Below, in pieces: positions 8,242 through 17,863 of a stretch of DNA of 64,000 bases. Within the stretch, counting starts at the first letter, position 1, and each line of letters begins with the position of its first letter. The position numbers and the translations under genes were made by a program. This stretch comes from Verrucomicrobiota bacterium (GTDB taxonomy: Bacteria > Verrucomicrobiota > Verrucomicrobiia > Opitutales > Opitutaceae): positions 118,792 to 182,791 of the forward strand of contig JAQGOP010000011.1 in the NCBI GenBank assembly GCA_028293545.1, in the 5' to 3' direction. The notes beneath the pieces are model-generated. The model was not told the origin of the DNA. It searched no databases and saw only the letters and a list, made by a program, of their open reading frames with translations.

Positions 8242-8254
8242 ACGCCGGACCTTT
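8242..8254 (-). promoter_or_regulatory. leader motif AAAGGTCCGGCGT shared with another PEP-CTERM gene
   Basis: The minus strand carries AAAGGTCCGGCGT 41 bases upstream of the ATG, directly after the -12 box. AAAGGTCCGACGT lies 44 bases upstream of the PEP-CTERM start at 20707. Function unknown; it may mark the transcription start or early leader. Confidence 0.3.
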
Positions 8255-8270
8255 AGCAATGCGTATGCCA
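8255..8270 (-). promoter_or_regulatory. sigma54 (-24/-12) promoter
   Basis: Minus strand TGGCATACGCATTGCT: a near-consensus -24 box (TGGCA), exact spacing and a perfect TTGCT -12 box. It ends 53 bases upstream of the ATG at 8201. Confidence 0.85.
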
Positions 8271-8287
8271 ACCATTTCAGATATCAA

Positions 8288-8301
8288 TTAACCAGTTAGT
8301 A
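8288..8301. promoter_or_regulatory. putative activator site TTAACCAGTTAGTA
   Basis: Matches the palindrome at 3585-3598 at 12 of 14 positions (TTAACCrGTTAkTA). Its centre is about 24 bp from the -24 GG, against about 35 bp at the other promoter, so the two differ by 11 bp, one helical turn. Confidence 0.5.
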
Positions 8302-8590
8302 ATCAGTGAAATAAGAATTCACTAATTTTTACCGGGCCTTTTTCAGGCCTTTGGAGTGTAAGAAAAGGCGACGCTGGGAAATCACTTTGATTGAGTTTGT
8401 CGCATAAGCTCATGTGGATAAATGGGTTAATTGATTTTGTCAGAGGATCCAACACTTTCCGACCGTCGTTTAAGGCATTAATCACAAATGAGATATGAAT
8501 AGGGGCGTCTCACGATATTCCGCGGCGAGCTGAGGAAAGGGGGATCTCTCCGGGGATTCCCCGATGATTTCGGCGTAGAAACACGTACCT

Positions 8591-8608
8591 AAAACCCGTT
8601 TTTTCGGG
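8591..8608 (-). terminator. weak terminator-like hairpin after the first PrsT-like gene
   Basis: Minus strand CCCG-AAAAAA-CGGG followed by TTTT, 18 bases past the stop of the gene at 8626. The stem is only 4 bp, so this is tentative. Confidence 0.3.
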
Positions 8609-8625
8609 CGTGGGCGCTTTGCGGT

Positions 8626-11600
8626 CTATTTTCTTTCCTCCAAGGCCTTGCGGGCTTCGGCGGACAGAGGGGCGGGCAAGCCCAATTCAATGGCCCTTTG
8701 AAGCATCTGACGACTCTCTGGCGATGCGCTGACCCGGAACTGCGCCATGCCGAGATAGAATTGGAGCTCGGCGTCCTCTGGGCGCACGGCGGCGCTCTCG
8801 GTGAGGAACGTGGTGGCTCGGTCGAAATCGTTCTGACGGTACAATGCGATTCCCAGGACTTTCGCCAATTCAGGATCCTTGGGGAGACTGTCACGCGCTT
8901 TGGCTGCAGCGCTGAAGGCGAGTTGGGTATCGGCGGGATTGTTGATGTAAATCAGCGCCAAGCGTTTCATGGCCGGAACGAAAGTCGGGTATCGCTCCAA
9001 GACCTTCTCGTAATTTTTGCGTGCAGCCACGGGATCTCTTTTCTGCTCGGCAATTTTGCCCCGAGCCATGAGCGCGGGCACGCTGGTCGGGTCGGCCTTC
9101 AACGCTTCATCCAATTTCGTGGACGCGGCGAGGGCGTCATCCGCCGAGTCTTGGAGCGGCGCCAACTCGAGGAAATGCACAGCTTTTTCCTTTTGTAGGC
9201 CGGAGAGGCCAAACTTGAGCGCGTCCTGCATGGCTGCGATGGAGGTGGAAACTTGTCCGACGGCGTAGGCCGATTGTCCGTACTCGTATTGCGCTTCGGC
9301 ACTCGCAGGCAATTGGCTGGCGGCTTCCTGAAACATGCTCGCTGACCATTTGTAGTCGCCCGTTTCATAAGCGAGTCGGCCGAGTGCTTGTACGATTCCG
9401 ACTTCTTTTGGCATCAATCGGCGCGCGTCATTTCCGAGTTCGATCGCCTTGATCGTATCGCGACGTGCCGCGTAAAGCTGGATCAGCTTGAGGGACGTCG
9501 CAGGATTCTTCGGGTTCGCCCGCACGGCGATTTCAAATGCGTCTATCGCCTTATCGGATTCGCCCGCGCGCTCATATGCGCTGCCGAGCCGGGAAGTAGC
9601 CACAATGTCCTCGGGCTGGTCCGCCACGTGTTTTTCCAATGCCGCGCGGTCAGCAGGGGTAATGTTTTTTGCGTCGATGGCCATCACGCCGAGGCGATCT
9701 TTTGCCTCCGTTTTCCCGGTAAGATTCGGGTCCAGTTCCAATGCGCGTTGGAGTGCGGTGACTGCGGCAAATTCGTTGCCGAGCATGTATTGCGTCATGC
9801 CAAGATGGAATTGGATATCGGCTGAGTTCGGCAGCTTCGCGGCGCTGTCGGTGAGCAGTGCTCCGGCGCGAGCATAGGCCTTCTTTTTGTAGAGGATCCA
9901 GCCCAAGGTGTCCGCGGTGTTTGGTTCTTGCGGGCGCGTATCGTAAGCGCGTTGGGCCAGCTCGTACGCTTTGTCCAACTGGTTGAATTTCTCTGAGTAG
10001 AGAAACGCCAGGTTATTGAGCGCCATGTTGGTCTTGGGACTTATCGCCAAGACTTTTTCATAATTGTCCCGTGCTCCGGCGTAATTTTTTCTCATGTCAT
10101 CGATGATTGCCATCATCATGACCGGCACCGGATTTCTCGGGCTCTTCGTGGCAGCTTCCTGCAAACGAATCATCGCCTTGTCCTGCTCGTGGGCGGACAG
10201 GTAGACGCCGGCGAGCATCATGTACGGTGTGGCGTCGTCGGGTTGAAGTTCGATCGCCTTCAACAGCGCAGCTTCTCCGGCCTCGATGTGATTTTGAGCG
10301 AGTTCGATTTTCCCGAGGAGCAAATAAGGTGCGGACTGCTTCGGGTCTTTATTGATCAGAGTGTTCGCGCGTTCGCGCGCCGCGGGGAATTTTTTCTCGG
10401 CGAGGTCGAGATTGGCCAATTGCTCGATGACGGCCAGGCTGTCCGGCGCCGCAATCAGTGCGCGATTAAATGCATCCCTTGCCGCATCGCGTTTACCCTC
10501 ACCGGCCAGGATCAAGCCGGTCAGCAGCGGAGGCCGCGAAAATTTCGGAAACAGTTTTTCCATTCGACCATAAACTCCCAGCGCATCGTCGGGGTTGCCT
10601 TGGCGCCGATAGGCTTCGGCCATCAGGAGCCATGCTTGTGCAAAATCGGGTCTAACCTGGACCACGCGCTGCATCGATAGGATGACCACACTGTAATTGC
10701 CTTTTCGCAGTTCGAGTTCGGCGAGGACAATTGCGGCGTCGTGAAAACCCGGGGCGATTGTCACGGCTTGCGAGAGGCTTTCGACGGCTTTGTCGAGATC
10801 ACCTTTTGCCAGGTAGGTCAGCCCGTATTGGTAGTGCACCTGCTGCCAGTGAGGATAAAGCCGGGCGGCAACTTCGAGGGGCACGAATGCGGCGTCGAAA
10901 TCGTTCCTGAAGAGCTTGAGCTGGGCGTCCAATAGCAGCGCTTCGGGCTGGCTGTCGTCGCGGGCGAGGACTTTGGCGACGAGTTCTTCGCTCTCGGCAT
11001 ATTTCTTCTCCGAGGCGGCAAGATGCGCCAACAGCATCCAGGCGGGGAGTTGGTCGGGATATTTTTGCGTGATCTCCTCGAGCATCTTACGTGCTTCTCC
11101 CGGCGCGCCATATTGCATTTTGAACTGAACATATTGGAGGCGGCGCGAAGAGCGTTCGGGCGAAAGCCGGGCGGCGGCGGCAAAGGCATGGTCGGCTTGG
11201 TCGATGTCGTTTTTTGCGCCGTAAACGCTGCCCAGTGCCGCATAGGCCGGGGCATAGTTGCCGTCGAGATTCGTGGCGTCCTTGAAGGCTTTCTCCGCTT
11301 CCGGGAATTTTCCGTCGCGCAGGTCGATGATCCCCAAGGCGGTCATGATGGGGGCGCTCGACCGGATCGGCTCCGGTAATTTCTGAAAACGTTCGCGCGC
11401 GGCGTTCAGCTCCTGTTCCGAGGCGGCGGCCCCGGCAATGACGATGGGAGCCTCGGGATCCTCCGGGCGTTTATCGAGGATCGCCCAGGCTTCCTCCTGT
11501 GCTTCCTGGTTTTTTCCGACGGCTTGATAGATCTGCGCGAGCTTGAGCTGGAGGTCGAGATTGTCGGGCTGGACCTCACGACTCCGCAGTAAATAGGGGA

Positions 11601-11853
11601 TCGCGTGGCTCGTCCTGCCTTGGTCGAAGTAAATGATCGAAAGCTGGCCGATCGCCTGCGGGTTGAGCGATTCGATCTGGCGAACGTTGCGGTACTCGAT
11701 CTCCGCACGATCGTAATCTCCCTCGGTGAAATAGCGGTCCGCAGCCGCCAAGTGTTGGTTTTTCTTTGCGTCTTGGGAGCAGCCGGAAATTGCGAGGGAA
11801 ATAAGGCCGGCAACCAGGATCAGAAAAGCGGGGCGTAAATGGGAGATCATCAT
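8626..11853 (-). CDS. prsT: giant TPR-repeat lipoprotein, PrsT-like
   Basis: A 1075-residue protein with an N-terminal lipobox (LISLAISGC, Cys25). The rest is almost entirely tetratricopeptide repeats of about 34 residues, beginning ADRYFTEGDYDRAEIEYRNV and continuing to the C-terminus. The length, the lipoprotein start and the place beside an exosortase match PrsT, the TPR protein of PEP-CTERM systems. In those systems it is thought to sit at the cell envelope and organise export of EPS or sorted proteins. A clear paralogue follows the exosortase at 12066-15284, so the pair arose by duplication. Codons 1 and 2 are both ATG. Confidence 0.85.
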   Translation of the reverse strand: MMISHLRPAFLILVAGLISLAISGCSQDAKKNQHLAAADRYFTEGDYDRAEIEYRNVRQIESLNPQAIGQLSIIYFDQGRTSHAIPYLLRSREVQPDNLDLQLKLAQIYQAVGKNQEAQEEAWAILDKRPEDPEAPIVIAGAAASEQELNAARERFQKLPEPIRSSAPIMTALGIIDLRDGKFPEAEKAFKDATNLDGNYAPAYAALGSVYGAKNDIDQADHAFAAAARLSPERSSRRLQYVQFKMQYGAPGEARKMLEEITQKYPDQLPAWMLLAHLAASEKKYAESEELVAKVLARDDSQPEALLLDAQLKLFRNDFDAAFVPLEVAARLYPHWQQVHYQYGLTYLAKGDLDKAVESLSQAVTIAPGFHDAAIVLAELELRKGNYSVVILSMQRVVQVRPDFAQAWLLMAEAYRRQGNPDDALGVYGRMEKLFPKFSRPPLLTGLILAGEGKRDAARDAFNRALIAAPDSLAVIEQLANLDLAEKKFPAARERANTLINKDPKQSAPYLLLGKIELAQNHIEAGEAALLKAIELQPDDATPYMMLAGVYLSAHEQDKAMIRLQEAATKSPRNPVPVMMMAIIDDMRKNYAGARDNYEKVLAISPKTNMALNNLAFLYSEKFNQLDKAYELAQRAYDTRPQEPNTADTLGWILYKKKAYARAGALLTDSAAKLPNSADIQFHLGMTQYMLGNEFAAVTALQRALELDPNLTGKTEAKDRLGVMAIDAKNITPADRAALEKHVADQPEDIVATSRLGSAYERAGESDKAIDAFEIAVRANPKNPATSLKLIQLYAARRDTIKAIELGNDARRLMPKEVGIVQALGRLAYETGDYKWSASMFQEAASQLPASAEAQYEYGQSAYAVGQVSTSIAAMQDALKFGLSGLQKEKAVHFLELAPLQDSADDALAASTKLDEALKADPTSVPALMARGKIAEQKRDPVAARKNYEKVLERYPTFVPAMKRLALIYINNPADTQLAFSAAAKARDSLPKDPELAKVLGIALYRQNDFDRATTFLTESAAVRPEDAELQFYLGMAQFRVSASPESRQMLQRAIELGLPAPLSAEARKALEERK

Positions 11854-11971
11854 GGGGGTTCGCTTTGAAAGACTCGGCTCCAGCGTGAGCAGGCTTGAGC
11901 CCGAAGTCGAACGAAGGTTGCCCGTTCTCGTCGGGCATGAACCAGAAAGGGCCCCAAACCCTCCTCTGCAT

Positions 11972-12000
11972 CCTTCGCCAAGCTCAGAGCTTGGCGAAGG
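11972..12000. repeat. 14-bp stem inverted repeat between the two TPR genes
   Basis: CCTTCGCCAAGCTC and GAGCTTGGCGAAGG face each other around a single base, making a strong hairpin. A related GAGCCCGAAGTCGAACG-type sequence lies just to the left (about 11893-11919). No T-tract follows, so it looks like a dispersed repeat and not a terminator, although it could still attenuate read-through. Confidence 0.5.
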
Positions 12001-12065
12001 GACGAGCTGGGTGCGGTGTCGAGCGCTGTGACCCAGGGTAGCGATCGAGGCTTCCTATCAGCCGA

Positions 12066-15000
12066 TCACTTCAAGTCTTTCATCACCTTGCGGGCGTCGG
12101 TTGCGAGCTCGGGCTTCAAGTTCAAATCGAGAGCGCGCTGCAACGACTGTTTTGCGCCGGCAGGATTCTTCAGGTGCGATTGCGACATACCGAGATAAAA
12201 CATCACTTCGGCGTCGTCAGTCAGTGTGGTCGAACTCTCGGTGAGCATGTTCGCTGCGCGCGTGAAGTCATTGCGACGATAAAGCACAATGCCAAACGCC
12301 TTGGCGACTTGGGCGTCGTCAGGATAAGCTTCGCGGGCCTTCAGCCCGGTTTCATAGGCGAGGGTGTCGTTCGCGCCGGTGCGCGCGTAAGCGATCACAA
12401 GGCCGCGCTTCGCCGGGGTGAAATCAGGATAACGCGCGACGGCCTTTTCGTAATTTTTCTGGGCGGCAGCAAAGTCCCGCTTTTGTTCGTCCAAGGCGGC
12501 GCGAGCCATCAGCGCCGCGACGTTGTTCGGCTCTGTCGCCAAGACCGAATCGACTCGCGCTGACTTGTCCGCTGACGGCGAGTCGGCAATGGCGCGCAAC
12601 TCCAGGAAACGATTCGCGGCGGTTATCTGGGCGGGTGACAGGGTGCCTTCCAAGGCGGTTTTCGTGGCCGCGTCGGCCGTGGAGAGACGCCCCGTGGCAT
12701 AGGCAGCTTCGCCGAGATCGAATTGAAGGGAGGCGTCGTCGGGGTTTTTGCTCGCTGCTTCCTGCAGCAGGCTCGCCGCGTAGGAGTATTCGCCCGCTTG
12801 GAGGGCCAAGTGTCCGACGGCGCGGGCAAGGTCGGCGTTATCCGGGGAAACTTTCCGCGCCGTTTTCGCCATTTCCATGGCTTTGGCGGTGTCACCGCGG
12901 GCGGCGTACAGGCGGATCAAGCCGAGTGTAGCGGCGGTGTTCTTGGGATTCGCTTTGGCCGCGGTTTCGTAGGCCTTGATCGCTTTATCGGGCGAATTCT
13001 CGCGCTCGTAGATTGCAGCGAGTCGGGTGAGCACGAAGGGATCGTCCGGATAATCGACGAGCTGTTTCTCCAGCACAGCGCCTGTGGCGGCTCCTGCAGT
13101 GCTGGCATCCGACGAAATCATCGCCAAACGCTGACGGGCGGCTTCGTTGCCAATAAATTTCGGGTTAAGTTCAAGCGCGCGATCAAACGCCTTCTTCGAT
13201 GCCACTGCGTCGGCCATCATATAAGCCGCCATCCCGTAGTGAAATTGAATTTCAGGGGAATCCGGCAGCTTGGCTGCGCTTTCCTGGAGCAAAACGACCG
13301 CGCGCGGATACTGTTTCTTTTGGAAAAGGATCCAGCCAAGCGTGTCTGCGACGTGGGGTTCGTTGGGCAGGAGGTCGCGCGCTTTTTGAGCGGCGTCGAG
13401 AGCCTTGTCGTAGTCGTGGAAATGTTCGGCGTAGAGGTACGCCAGGTTATTGAGGGCCGGGGCGAACTTCGGCTCGACGGCCAGGAGCTTTTCGTAGGCG
13501 TCCTTGGCTTTGACCTCGTCGTTTTTCTGTTCGCTCATGACCGCCACGAGCATCAACGCGCGCGTGTCCTTTGGACTCTGGGCCACGATCGCCTCCAAAT
13601 TAGCCAGCGCCTTGTCGCGCTGGTTGCCGTTCTGGTAAAGCCCGGCGAGAAGGTAATAGGCCTCGGTCGCCTCGGGGTGGAGTTCGATCGCCTTCTTCAG
13701 GTCGACTTCCGCCTGCTGGTTGTCGCCTTGGGCGTTATGCACTTTGGACAACAGGATATAGGGCGCGACTTTGCTCGGGTCTTTTTTGAGCAACACTTCC
13801 GCGCGCTTTTGCGCGTCGGCGTATTTCTTTTCCCCCACATCAAGATTAAAGAGCTGTTCTTCCGCCGGCAGGAAATCAGGGGAAAATTCCTGTGCCTTGA
13901 CGAATGCCGCACGGGCCTCGGGATATTTCTTTTCCAGCATGAGCAGGTTCCCGGTGAAGAATGCCACTTGGGAATTCTTCGGGAATCGTTTGTCCATGTC
14001 CGCGAGCACAGCCAAGGCGTCGTCAAAATTTCCCAGTTTGGTCATGCCTTCGGTCAACATAAACCACGCCTGGAGCATTTCCGGATGCTGCGTGACGAGT
14101 TGCTTGAGCGAAGCGACGGCCACGGCGGACTCTCCTTTCCTGAGGTTCATGCCAGCCTGCAGCAACAGGGCATCGGGGTAGTTTGGCGAAAGGTTCAACG
14201 CCTGGGTCAGGCTGACCATCGCCTTGTCGCTTTGGCCGGCTGCAATCTGCGAAATCGAGAGCTGGTAAAATGCCTGCGGGGATTTGGGAAACGATTTCGT
14301 CATCCTCTCCAAGTCGACGAGGGATTTGTCCACCTGGCCCAAGGCCAGCTTGACGCGTCCACTGAGCAGGAGCGCCTCGGGATTGCCTGAATCGCGAGCG
14401 GTGATTTTAGCGAGGTAGCGGGTGGCATCGTCGAATTTACGATCAGTGGCGGAGATTTCCGCCAGCAGCTGCCATGCGGCGATGTAGTCGGGCGCTTTTT
14501 GGGTGATGTTTTCCAGGATCGCACGAGCTTTGGGGATTTCCCCGTTCTGCGATTTGAAACGGGCGTACTGGAGCCGGTACGGCGATCGAATGGGACTGTT
14601 GTCGGCGGCGAGCGCATATTCGGATTCAGCTCGCGCCATGTCGTTTTGAACCCGGTAAAGCAGGGCCAGGGCAGCGTGGGCTGGAACGCACTTCGGGTCC
14701 TTCGCTACGGCGCGAGTGAAAAAGGCTTCGCCTTCCTTGAATCGACGCTGGCGGACTTCCAGCAGTCCCAAGGCGGTCAACACCGGCGCACCATCGGGCG
14801 CGGGTGCGGGCAATTTTTGCAAATAAGCACGTACCGATTCGACGGTTTTTGCCGTCGTAGCGGTGTCGGCCAGCAGGATGGGCGCTTCCGGATCCTGCGG
14901 GCGCTGAGTGAGGACAAATTCAGCGTGCTGGCGCGCTTGGTCAAATTTGCCGGAGGCGAGGAGGATGAAACCGATTCGCAGCCGGACATCGGGATTGTCG

Positions 15001-15284
15001 GGTTTGATCGACTCTGCCCCAGTGAGGAAAGTAAGGGCGCGGGTCACGTTGCCCTGCTCATAGTAAATGATTCCCAGCTGGCCGACGGCGTGGGCGTTGC
15101 GGCCGTCGAGCTTGAGGGCGTTTTTATAGTCGATCTCCGCTTCGTCGTATTTCCCGTCAGCGAAATACCGATCCGCCTGCTCCATGTAGCGGACTTTCTT
15201 GGCCTCGGGAGAACAACCAACGATTACTAACGCGAGTAAACTCGCGACTGCGCCGATGAACAATGGCCGGAGGGATATTTTCAT
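12066..15284 (-). CDS. second giant TPR-repeat lipoprotein, PrsT-like
   Basis: A 1072-residue paralogue of the downstream TPR protein. Its start reads MKISLRPLFIGAVASLLA with lipobox ALVIVGC (Cys24), followed by ADRYFADGKYDEAEIDYKNAL and TPR units to the end. The closing segment (LYRRNDFTRAANMLTESSTTL, AEVMFYLGMSQ) closely parallels the first copy (LYRQNDFDRATTFLTESAAV, AELQFYLGMAQ). I use ATG 15284, not the longer frame to 15350, because the signal peptide starts there and the extension would overlap the exosortase gene. It lies 62 bp downstream of the exosortase and is probably in the same transcript. Confidence 0.87.
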   Translation of the reverse strand: MKISLRPLFIGAVASLLALVIVGCSPEAKKVRYMEQADRYFADGKYDEAEIDYKNALKLDGRNAHAVGQLGIIYYEQGNVTRALTFLTGAESIKPDNPDVRLRIGFILLASGKFDQARQHAEFVLTQRPQDPEAPILLADTATTAKTVESVRAYLQKLPAPAPDGAPVLTALGLLEVRQRRFKEGEAFFTRAVAKDPKCVPAHAALALLYRVQNDMARAESEYALAADNSPIRSPYRLQYARFKSQNGEIPKARAILENITQKAPDYIAAWQLLAEISATDRKFDDATRYLAKITARDSGNPEALLLSGRVKLALGQVDKSLVDLERMTKSFPKSPQAFYQLSISQIAAGQSDKAMVSLTQALNLSPNYPDALLLQAGMNLRKGESAVAVASLKQLVTQHPEMLQAWFMLTEGMTKLGNFDDALAVLADMDKRFPKNSQVAFFTGNLLMLEKKYPEARAAFVKAQEFSPDFLPAEEQLFNLDVGEKKYADAQKRAEVLLKKDPSKVAPYILLSKVHNAQGDNQQAEVDLKKAIELHPEATEAYYLLAGLYQNGNQRDKALANLEAIVAQSPKDTRALMLVAVMSEQKNDEVKAKDAYEKLLAVEPKFAPALNNLAYLYAEHFHDYDKALDAAQKARDLLPNEPHVADTLGWILFQKKQYPRAVVLLQESAAKLPDSPEIQFHYGMAAYMMADAVASKKAFDRALELNPKFIGNEAARQRLAMISSDASTAGAATGAVLEKQLVDYPDDPFVLTRLAAIYERENSPDKAIKAYETAAKANPKNTAATLGLIRLYAARGDTAKAMEMAKTARKVSPDNADLARAVGHLALQAGEYSYAASLLQEAASKNPDDASLQFDLGEAAYATGRLSTADAATKTALEGTLSPAQITAANRFLELRAIADSPSADKSARVDSVLATEPNNVAALMARAALDEQKRDFAAAQKNYEKAVARYPDFTPAKRGLVIAYARTGANDTLAYETGLKAREAYPDDAQVAKAFGIVLYRRNDFTRAANMLTESSTTLTDDAEVMFYLGMSQSHLKNPAGAKQSLQRALDLNLKPELATDARKVMKDLK

Positions 15285-15346
15285 GCTTGGGGTTAAGAAA
15301 GTGTGGGCGAATCGAATCTGGTTCCGTTTGGGACTTCTTGGCGCGC

Positions 15347-16309
15347 TCACGCCGTTGGGCGAAGCCCGAGGTCACGAGATTTATCCGTGGTTTCGAACGC
15401 GATCTGTCGTGCTTGGCGACGTTCGGACCTGATCAAATAAACCAAGAGGAAGAAGAAAGGGATCAACGAGAGCACGAAGAAAATCGGGCCGCCGCGGCGA
15501 TGGATGTACGAGTTGATCATATCCGGGCTGATGTGAACGCACAGTTCGCCGATCACGAAGACCCGAAATCCATTGCGGATCAGGGCGAGCGGGATAACGG
15601 CGAGCGCCAGGATCAGGCGATTGCGGGGAGAGCGGAGGAAAAAGTATCCGGCGAGCACGCTCGTGATCAGAAGGGCGAGGCTCGAATGAATGCCGCTGCA
15701 TTCCGGGGCCACTTGGAGGCTGATGCCCGGCAGTTGAAAGATGAGGTCTTCAGCAAACACGGTCGTGCCGGTAATCTTGAACAAACCACGCGCGACCCAC
15801 GCCGAGCCGTGCTGGAGGAAAGTTTCGATCCCGTTCGTCAAGAACAGGGGAAAGGGAATCATGAAAGCCAGAAACCCCAGCGGGAAGGCGAGAAATCGAA
15901 GCGTGACCCGTCCAAGGAACCAAGCACAGGTGCCGACGAAAAATAACAGGAAAGCGAGGGTCGTGAGTGCGAGGGCGTTTTCCTTCGCGGGATGCCGCGT
16001 GAGTGAAACCGAAAGATAAAGGATGGTTAGAAATATCCCTGCACCGACGAGGAGATAGGCAAGCCGTCGATTTGGCTCGGAAGTATCCGTGGTCGGAAAC
16101 GACGCCCGTTGCTGCCAGACCAGGTAGATGCTGATCAGGGGAATCAGGACGATGTGCGAGTAGAGATCGTGGCCGATGGAAAACCTGGCCAATTCAAAGA
16201 GCGGCCACCCAAAGATGACTACGAGCGCCAGCACGACGACAATCAGCCCCTTCGGAAGGTACGGGATGTTTTTTGCGACCGGAGCGCGGGTGGGCGTTGA
16301 GACACTCAT
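15347..16309 (-). CDS. xrt: exosortase (PEP-CTERM/VPDSG-CTERM processing transpeptidase)
   Basis: A 320-residue polytopic membrane protein with about eight hydrophobic helices. The three hallmark catalytic positions are visible: Cys204 in APECSGIHSS, Arg in LIRNGFRVF (245/249) and His270 in SYIHRRGGP. It should cleave the VP[DE]xx[ST]T tails of the six sorted proteins encoded here, in the inner membrane. There is no EpsI/DUF3485 domain on the C-terminus, unlike many XrtA fusions. The substrate motif points to the VPDSG-specific type (XrtC) described from Verrucomicrobia; that subtype is inference and is not read from a signature I can verify. Confidence 0.92.
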   Translation of the reverse strand: MSVSTPTRAPVAKNIPYLPKGLIVVVLALVVIFGWPLFELARFSIGHDLYSHIVLIPLISIYLVWQQRASFPTTDTSEPNRRLAYLLVGAGIFLTILYLSVSLTRHPAKENALALTTLAFLLFFVGTCAWFLGRVTLRFLAFPLGFLAFMIPFPLFLTNGIETFLQHGSAWVARGLFKITGTTVFAEDLIFQLPGISLQVAPECSGIHSSLALLITSVLAGYFFLRSPRNRLILALAVIPLALIRNGFRVFVIGELCVHISPDMINSYIHRRGGPIFFVLSLIPFFFLLVYLIRSERRQARQIAFETTDKSRDLGLRPTA

Positions 16310-16372
16310 TACAAATGACAGATCAGGGAAAAGCCGGCGAGGTCATGAAGATTCTCACGCGCGCAGTGCGGA

Positions 16373-17695
16373 TCAAAAGCGATATGCAATTTCGCCGCCG
16401 ACTTGATGACTATTGAAAGCAAAACCCGAGGTGTCGGACTCATTGCGCCTCACCTGATAGAGCACGGAGAACGTCCCCCGATTCAGGAAAGGCGTCGAAA
16501 TGCGAAAACGATACGAGCGCGACGAATCATGGCGTTCGTCAACCACATCGCTTGGAACGAAGGTTACCGTGGTGAGGGTCCCGAGCAGGTTGCCGTTTGA
16601 ATCGAACACGTTCTGGGTGCTGAGCACCGGCGTCACGATGCGACGCGTCCCCAGGAAGTGTGATTTGGTCCGGCCGATGCTGCCCGTGAAAGTGTAATGA
16701 CCGAACAAACGTTGTTGGAGGTTGAAATTGAACGACGTGTTGTCGGAAGTGCCGTTCGTTATGTACGAAGGCGCAATCGAGCGTTCGGCGCGAAAAGTCA
16801 TGCGCGTTTGGTCGAATGGCCGATAAAAAGCGGCGGCGCTGTAAACCGGAGTATTGCGCGCGGGGAGGCCAGTCGTGTGGATCTTGCGGTACTCTTGGCC
16901 GGCGGTGGCTTCGAAGGAGAGTTTTTTCCCGGGCTGCCAACGGACGCGAACCTGCGGCGTGTAATACACCATGTTGGAACCGGGATCGAAGTCAGTGTAG
17001 CCGACCGACGCGCCGACCGCGACATCGAGCTGGGAAATGAATCGATAGTTGATCCAGCCATTGGTGGACCAATCGTAGGAGTCCGGTGCCGATTCGATGA
17101 ACCGCAGAGTTTGGGTGGCTCCGAGGTCGAACGAGAGATTGTTCGTGAAGCGGTGGCTCACAGTGAAGTTCGTCACCGAAAGCTCTCGGCCGGTCTGGCT
17201 CCCGGTTTGGATGTCAGGAGAATTCGTTTCGTTGTACGTCTGGGAAAAACGCACGTACCAATCCGCGACGCGTTGCGCGCCGGTGATGTTCAGGGTTTGC
17301 TCGAAGGTGTCGCTAAAAGCGTCGTTCGAATAGTTCACCCAGGACGGCCGATACCGTACGCTCCAGTTGCTCCCGATGTCGGCGCGGAGCCCAGGGGCAA
17401 AGGTATTGATGTAGCTATCGGTTTTGCTGCCGGGCCTGGCTTGGAGTCCATCGCTATAAATATAGCGATCGGAAACATCGGGTGCGATGGTGACGACGCC
17501 CCATTGGATCGGCCGCAAGCTTTCGACGAGCTCGCCAAATTGGGACCAGAGGTTCGGGTTTGCAGGATCCCTCAATGCCGCGGGCTCCAGGGGTTCGTCG
17601 ACATCGGGCTCGCTGATTACGGACTGGGCGTGGGCTGGGCATCCGCAGGCAAAAACCGCGGCGAGAACGAAGCCGCGGATAAGGAATTGTTTCAT
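16373..17695 (-). CDS. outer-membrane beta-barrel protein of the EPS/exosortase locus
   Basis: A 440-residue protein with a signal peptide (LIRGFVLAAVFACGCPAHA), alternating aromatic/polar strands throughout and a terminal Phe (GGEIAYRF), the usual outer-membrane insertion signature. Strand pairs such as YRPSWVNYSNDAFSDTFEQTLNITG and VRWQPGKKLSFEATAGQEY suggest a large barrel of 14 or more strands. Similar barrels accompany exosortase loci and are thought to help EPS or protein reach the surface. Start ATG 17695 is chosen at the signal peptide; 17719 is possible. It lies 63 bp upstream of the exosortase gene. Confidence 0.8.
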   Translation of the reverse strand: MKQFLIRGFVLAAVFACGCPAHAQSVISEPDVDEPLEPAALRDPANPNLWSQFGELVESLRPIQWGVVTIAPDVSDRYIYSDGLQARPGSKTDSYINTFAPGLRADIGSNWSVRYRPSWVNYSNDAFSDTFEQTLNITGAQRVADWYVRFSQTYNETNSPDIQTGSQTGRELSVTNFTVSHRFTNNLSFDLGATQTLRFIESAPDSYDWSTNGWINYRFISQLDVAVGASVGYTDFDPGSNMVYYTPQVRVRWQPGKKLSFEATAGQEYRKIHTTGLPARNTPVYSAAAFYRPFDQTRMTFRAERSIAPSYITNGTSDNTSFNFNLQQRLFGHYTFTGSIGRTKSHFLGTRRIVTPVLSTQNVFDSNGNLLGTLTTVTFVPSDVVDERHDSSRSYRFRISTPFLNRGTFSVLYQVRRNESDTSGFAFNSHQVGGEIAYRF

Positions 17696-17863
17696 GACAG
17701 GAAGTGGTTCGAACCGCACTTTAGGAATGGCCGGGGAGACTTGCGCGATCTATGCAGAATTGCACGAATTGTTTTGGCTTCGGAAGCGGGAAAAGCCCTG
17801 ACATCTGAACCAAATACGTAATTCCAAACGGGCCTTTCCGCGCGGCGATTTCGAGGGATGCCG

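Larger units (their letters stand above)
8202..8589. other. regulatory non-coding interval
   Basis: No gene seen. It carries the sigma54 promoter and palindrome listed separately, then AT-rich sequence up to about 8480 (including a further GGGTTAA half-site near 8425) and the symmetric CGGGGATTCCCCG at 8551-8563. That last 13-mer recurs at 19246-19258, again near PEP-CTERM genes, but its meaning is unclear. Confidence 0.4.

Noticed and set aside
12723..14390. 555-codon open frame on the plus strand
   Set aside because: It runs antisense through the TPR gene at 12066-15284. The translation lacks domains and reflects the GC-rich codon use of the real gene.
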